This document shows, piece by piece, positions 24,066 to 26,875 of a DNA stretch of 26,875 nucleotides. Made by a program: the position numbers and the translations under genes. The first letter of the stretch is position 1. Each line of letters starts with the position of its first letter. A model generated the notes under the pieces. That model worked only from the letters and a program-made list of their open reading frames with translations, ran no database searches and was not told where the DNA came from. This DNA comes from Planctomycetota bacterium (GTDB lineage: Bacteria; Planctomycetota; PUPC01; JACPCR01): assembly GCA_030740295.1 (NCBI GenBank), contig JASLXP010001069.1:1-26875 (forward strand), written 5' to 3'.

Positions 24066-24093
24066 TTGACACCCATTGACCTCCAGCTATACT
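24066..24093 (+). promoter_or_regulatory. Sigma70 promoter of the pseudopilin gene
   Basis: A perfect -35 TTGACA (24066-24071) is followed after 16 bp by TATACT (24088-24093, 5 of 6). A start near 24100 would give a leader of about 57 bases before the ATG at 24157. Confidence 0.8.
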
Positions 24094-24140
24094 GCCCCGC
24101 TGTCAGAATGTGTCCTATTCGTCTCTCACCATTTTCTTGA

Positions 24141-24150
24141 AAGGGGGTGA
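24141..24150 (+). promoter_or_regulatory. Strong Shine-Dalgarno of the pseudopilin gene
   Basis: AAGGGGGTGA lies 6 bases before the ATG at 24157 and fits the 16S rRNA tail closely. Together with the promoter and terminator it suggests high expression. Confidence 0.8.
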
Positions 24151-24156
24151 TACTAA

Positions 24157-24765
24157 ATGCAGAAGAGAGAAAAGAAAGGTTTCACGCTGATCGAACTACT
24201 TGTTGTTATCGCTATCATCGCCATTCTGGCGGGGATGTTGTTGCCGGCTCTTGCCCGTGCTCGTGAAGAGGCTCGCAAGATGAAGTGCAAGAACAACCTG
24301 CGTCAGTTGGGTACTGGTATGATTCAGTATATCGACCAGTACGGTAAGGGAAGGTACTACACATGGCCGAACACCGCGAAAGCCACATTTGATGGCGCGC
24401 AGTGGATTGGTTCCATGTACTGGACGTCGCTCCTCAACGAGCCCGACCTGTACCTGTGCCCTAGTTCCGTCGATGATAACGACGATGGAGGAGAAATTGC
24501 TCGAAAGTTCACGAGTCTTCGTGACATCGATATCTCCTTCGCCGGACGTAATGGTCAGCTCGGTGTCATTGTTGACAAGATGCCGAGTAACACACTTATG
24601 ATGTGTGATGACGGTAATGATCCTCCAAACCACGACGATGGAGTAAACTTGCTTTACTTCGACGCCCACGTGGAATGGTCGGCTTCCGTCTCATCCGCCG
24701 GTGGCGGTGAGAGTGGAAAGTCAAAGATCTCGTCAGACACTCCGGTAGATATGGTCTACAACTAG
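24157..24765 (+). CDS. Type II secretion/type IV pilus-like pseudopilin with H-X9-DA motif
   Basis: This 202-residue protein carries a textbook prepilin peptidase site: KKG followed by [20 protein letters not shown], cleaved after Gly8, with Glu at +5 and a membrane-spanning first helix. Then comes [28 protein letters not shown], the usual start of PVC pseudopilins. The C-terminus has [16 protein letters not shown], that is H-X9-D with Ala where most members have Gly; this is the processing-associated H-X9-DG motif described for Planctomycetes and relatives. A conserved CPSS block (residues about 106-109) is also typical. It is a single-gene unit with its own promoter and intrinsic terminator. 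The role is probably in a secretion or pilus-like apparatus whose other parts are not in this window. Confidence 0.92.
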   Translation: MQKREKKGFTLIELLVVIAIIAILAGMLLPALARAREEARKMKCKNNLRQLGTGMIQYIDQYGKGRYYTWPNTAKATFDGAQWIGSMYWTSLLNEPDLYLCPSSVDDNDDGGEIARKFTSLRDIDISFAGRNGQLGVIVDKMPSNTLMMCDDGNDPPNHDDGVNLLYFDAHVEWSASVSSAGGGESGKSKISSDTPVDMVYN

Positions 24766-24797
24766 TTCCAGCGTAAAACAAAGAGCCTCAACGGCTT

Positions 24798-24833
24798 GGG
24801 CAGTTACAGTTTCGGCTGTAACTGCCCTTTTTT
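24798..24833 (+). terminator. Intrinsic terminator after the pseudopilin gene
   Basis: A perfect 12-bp stem (GGGCAGTTACAG, 24798-24809, with CTGTAACTGCCC, 24816-24827), a 6-base TTTCGG loop and six Ts form a strong rho-independent terminator. It ends only about 18 bases before the next start codon. Confidence 0.9.
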
Positions 24834-24836
24834 ATT

Positions 24837-24842
24837 GGAGGT
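24837..24842 (+). promoter_or_regulatory. Shine-Dalgarno of the YfhO-like gene
   Basis: GGAGGT is 9 bases upstream of the GTG at 24852 and decides that start. It follows the terminator T-tract by three bases. Confidence 0.75.
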
Positions 24843-24851
24843 AGAACTATC

Positions 24852-26875
24852 GTGCGGCAAGCGGTCGGGCCCATCTTGTTGCTTTGTCTGCTCCTTTTCT
24901 TTCACAGGGCCTTTGTCCAGGGAAAGGTGCCGCTGAATGCGGATTGGCTGAATCATTTCTTCTTACCTTGGAATGCGCCAACAGAACCGCTCAACAAGGA
25001 GCTCGATGATCCGTGCCTTAATGTCTATCCGCTCCAGAAGATTTCGAGTGAATCTCTTAGACGTGGCGTGCTGCCGCTCTGGTTGAGTGATGCTGGTGCA
25101 GGCTGTCCGCTCCTCGCGGACAACACGGCTCTGCCATTGAGCGTTTTTAAATTCCTCGGTGCGCCGTTCTCCTGGCCCTGGACGTATGGATTTCAAGTCT
25201 TCCTGCAGCATCTCATGCTGGGAGTAGGAGTATATCTCCTCGCGAAACAACTGGGATTAAGCCAGTTGGCCAGTTCCATCGCAGCCTGCGCGATGCTCTT
25301 CTGCGAGACTACTGTAGTTTGGCTGGAGTTTCATTTCTGGCTTTCGGCCTTCTGTTGGTGCCCCTGGATATGCTGGACGTCTCTTCGTGCCATCCAAGGC
25401 AGGCAATGCAGTTCAGTTCTCTGCGCGTTTGCTGTGGGGCTCTGTCTCTTGAGCGGTCAACTGCAGGTGTGTCTGTACTCCATTTTCGGAGGCTGCGCCC
25501 TGGCAATTCTCATGACCGGGCCCGAACGGCTCGTCTCCAAAGTGAGGACATGCCTGTCTGCAATAGTCCTGGGAACAGCTCTGGCTGCGGTCCAATGCTT
25601 GCCCACGTGGGAGCTTATCGGGCAGGGCTTTCGGGCATCCAGCAGGTACGAAAGAGTTAACTTCCTGCAGCTTTCCGAAATCCTGACTTGGGTCTTGCCT
25701 GATTTCTTTGGCAATCCTGGAACTCATGATTTTCAGAGCGACGCCAGCTTTAATACCAGCTACCTCGGCAAGCATGGCGGGTTCATCGGTACCATGAGCC
25801 TTCTCTTCGCCGTTCTCGCTGCCACACAGAAGAAAAAGGTCTGTCGCAGACTGGGCCTGGCATTCCTGATTGGGTTTCTCCTCCTGTTGGTGAACAGGCC
25901 GGTCGTTCAGCGTTTTCTGTCCTCGCTGATTCCGGTTGTCGGGCAACTGCATCACAAGCGTGCCCTCTGTCTACTGATGCTGATACTCAGCCTTCTGGCT
26001 GGGTTTGGAGCGGACGCCCTAGTTACCTCAAGCCTGGAATTCAAACGGCGACTGGGGTTCTGGCTGATCTCATTTGCACTGGCATCGGCTGTGATTGTCA
26101 GCCTGGCTGGTTTCCTTACTGGAAGCGATGAACCAGGATCTATCCTGGGGACTCTATCGGCAAGGACACAGCAATACGGCTGGCTCGTGGGCTGGCCGAC
26201 TTTTCTGCTGCCCATATCGAGCCTGGGTCTCCTGGGGTCTGCCTTGTATGGCTCGGCTTCATGGTGCGCTGAATTCACCGGTCGACACAGGAAATGGCCG
26301 GTGGCCGCGGCCTTTATTCTCCTCGCTTTTGAACTTCTTTACTTTGGAGGACGCTACAACCCGTATGTCTCGCCGGAGCAGGTTTATCCTCCAGTTGAGT
26401 CGCTCAGTTGGCTGCAGGAGCGCCAGGGCGGGATGCGGATGTGCGCCGTAAACGATCCCTCAGCGCATCCCGATGAACTGCCGGAAATCAGACCAGACTA
26501 TCGTCACAGGTATCTTTGGAAGGGCCAAATCCTCCCGCCCAATACAGCCCTTTCTTACGGACTCAACGACGTCAGGATAAAGCAATCGCTGCTAACCAGA
26601 AGGTATCGTTTGCTCTTCGACAGGTTGAAGCTTGCCAACGAGCCGCCCGTTCTTGTCTCGTCCCATTTCAGCCAGTTAGGCTCACCGATTCTGGACGCCC
26701 TGAGTGTCAAGTATCTGATGACACCCAAGACGGTCACAGATTACCCAGACCATTACAAGGTCGTTTACGACAAGGAGGTCCTGATCTTCGAAAACTCATC
26801 TGCGTCTCCAAAGGCATACGTGGTTTCGTCTGAGGATGTTCGGCAGGCTGATCCCGTTCATATCCCTGAGCGCCT
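24852..26875 (+). CDS. YfhO-like polytopic membrane protein (3' end outside the window)
   Basis: A frame opened by GTG 24852 stays open for 674 codons to the window edge. The N-terminus is a membrane helix (VGPILLLCLLLFFHRAFVQG), followed by the extracytoplasmic loop with Asp residues and PLWLSDAGAGCPLLADN, a hallmark of the YfhO/GT-C-like family (bacterial membrane glycosyltransferases, for example lipoteichoic-acid glycosylation in Bacillus). At least ten hydrophobic segments follow, among them VGVYLLAKQLGLSQLASSI and CALAILMTGP, then the conserved FFGNPGTHDFQ block near residue 290 and a VVGQLHHKRALCLLMLIL helix. The last ~180 residues (from WLQERQGG) form a soluble extracytoplasmic domain with SVKYLMTPK, usual in this family. 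Members are around 800-900 residues, so about a quarter is missing. I recognise the family but not the substrate. Confidence 0.85.
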   Translation, partial: MRQAVGPILLLCLLLFFHRAFVQGKVPLNADWLNHFFLPWNAPTEPLNKELDDPCLNVYPLQKISSESLRRGVLPLWLSDAGAGCPLLADNTALPLSVFKFLGAPFSWPWTYGFQVFLQHLMLGVGVYLLAKQLGLSQLASSIAACAMLFCETTVVWLEFHFWLSAFCWCPWICWTSLRAIQGRQCSSVLCAFAVGLCLLSGQLQVCLYSIFGGCALAILMTGPERLVSKVRTCLSAIVLGTALAAVQCLPTWELIGQGFRASSRYERVNFLQLSEILTWVLPDFFGNPGTHDFQSDASFNTSYLGKHGGFIGTMSLLFAVLAATQKKKVCRRLGLAFLIGFLLLLVNRPVVQRFLSSLIPVVGQLHHKRALCLLMLILSLLAGFGADALVTSSLEFKRRLGFWLISFALASAVIVSLAGFLTGSDEPGSILGTLSARTQQYGWLVGWPTFLLPISSLGLLGSALYGSASWCAEFTGRHRKWPVAAAFILLAFELLYFGGRYNPYVSPEQVYPPVESLSWLQERQGGMRMCAVNDPSAHPDELPEIRPDYRHRYLWKGQILPPNTALSYGLNDVRIKQSLLTRRYRLLFDRLKLANEPPVLVSSHFSQLGSPILDALSVKYLMTPKTVTDYPDHYKVVYDKEVLIFENSSASPKAYVVSSEDVRQADPVHIPER

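Noticed and set aside
24196..24669. 157-residue minus-strand ORF within the pseudopilin gene
   Set aside because: It is antisense to a gene with promoter, ribosome site, signal motif and terminator.

Overview
The window looks like a chromosomal segment of a Gram-negative bacterium of the PVC group (Planctomycetes, Verrucomicrobia, Lentisphaerae and relatives). The lines of evidence are a Minf_1886-family protein, a type II pseudopilin with the H-X9-D processing-associated motif typical of these phyla, a receiver-Ser/Thr kinase fusion, a DUF4861 lipoprotein, a membrane-anchored VWA protein and a TolC-type outer-membrane factor. This is inference from gene content; no rRNA, tRNA or phage gene is visible.

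Region 1 (1-5244, leftward). A heptamer-based minisatellite opens the window. Transcribed towards it are a TolC/NodT-type outer-membrane lipoprotein, a membrane-fusion protein with an unusually long, internally repeated coiled coil, and a receiver-Ser/Thr kinase fusion. No inner-membrane pump is present beside the adaptor and the outer-membrane factor. Region 2 (5350-9948, rightward) is one 1532-residue exported protein with a long HEAT-like solenoid and an unassigned, possibly glycosidase-like C-terminal half.

Region 3 (9949-12000). A 536-bp mosaic of nested palindromes bounded by 21/23 direct repeats is followed by three tandem copies of a small multi-pass membrane protein family I do not recognise; the first copy is cut to 58 residues. 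They converge on a CPBP (CAAX-like) intramembrane protease. Region 4 (12056-15935, leftward) holds that protease, a Minf_1886 protein, an aldo/keto reductase-like protein with an altered catalytic lysine, and a DUF4861 lipoprotein.

Region 5 (16355-22469). A VWA membrane protein runs rightward and overlaps by 4 bp the end of a leftward pair: a 1036-residue MFS/spermidine-synthase-like/TPR fusion and a translationally coupled ubiE/menG. Region 6 (22746-26875, rightward) has a DUF1015 protein, a pseudopilin with a clear sigma70 promoter, Shine-Dalgarno and terminator, and a YfhO-like polytopic membrane protein that begins just after that terminator and runs off the window.

The least explained elements are the tandem small membrane protein family beside the CPBP protease, the palindromic mosaic, the recurring 7-bp repeats at gene ends of the efflux region, and the very large HEAT protein. 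None of these can be called a defined system from sequence alone.
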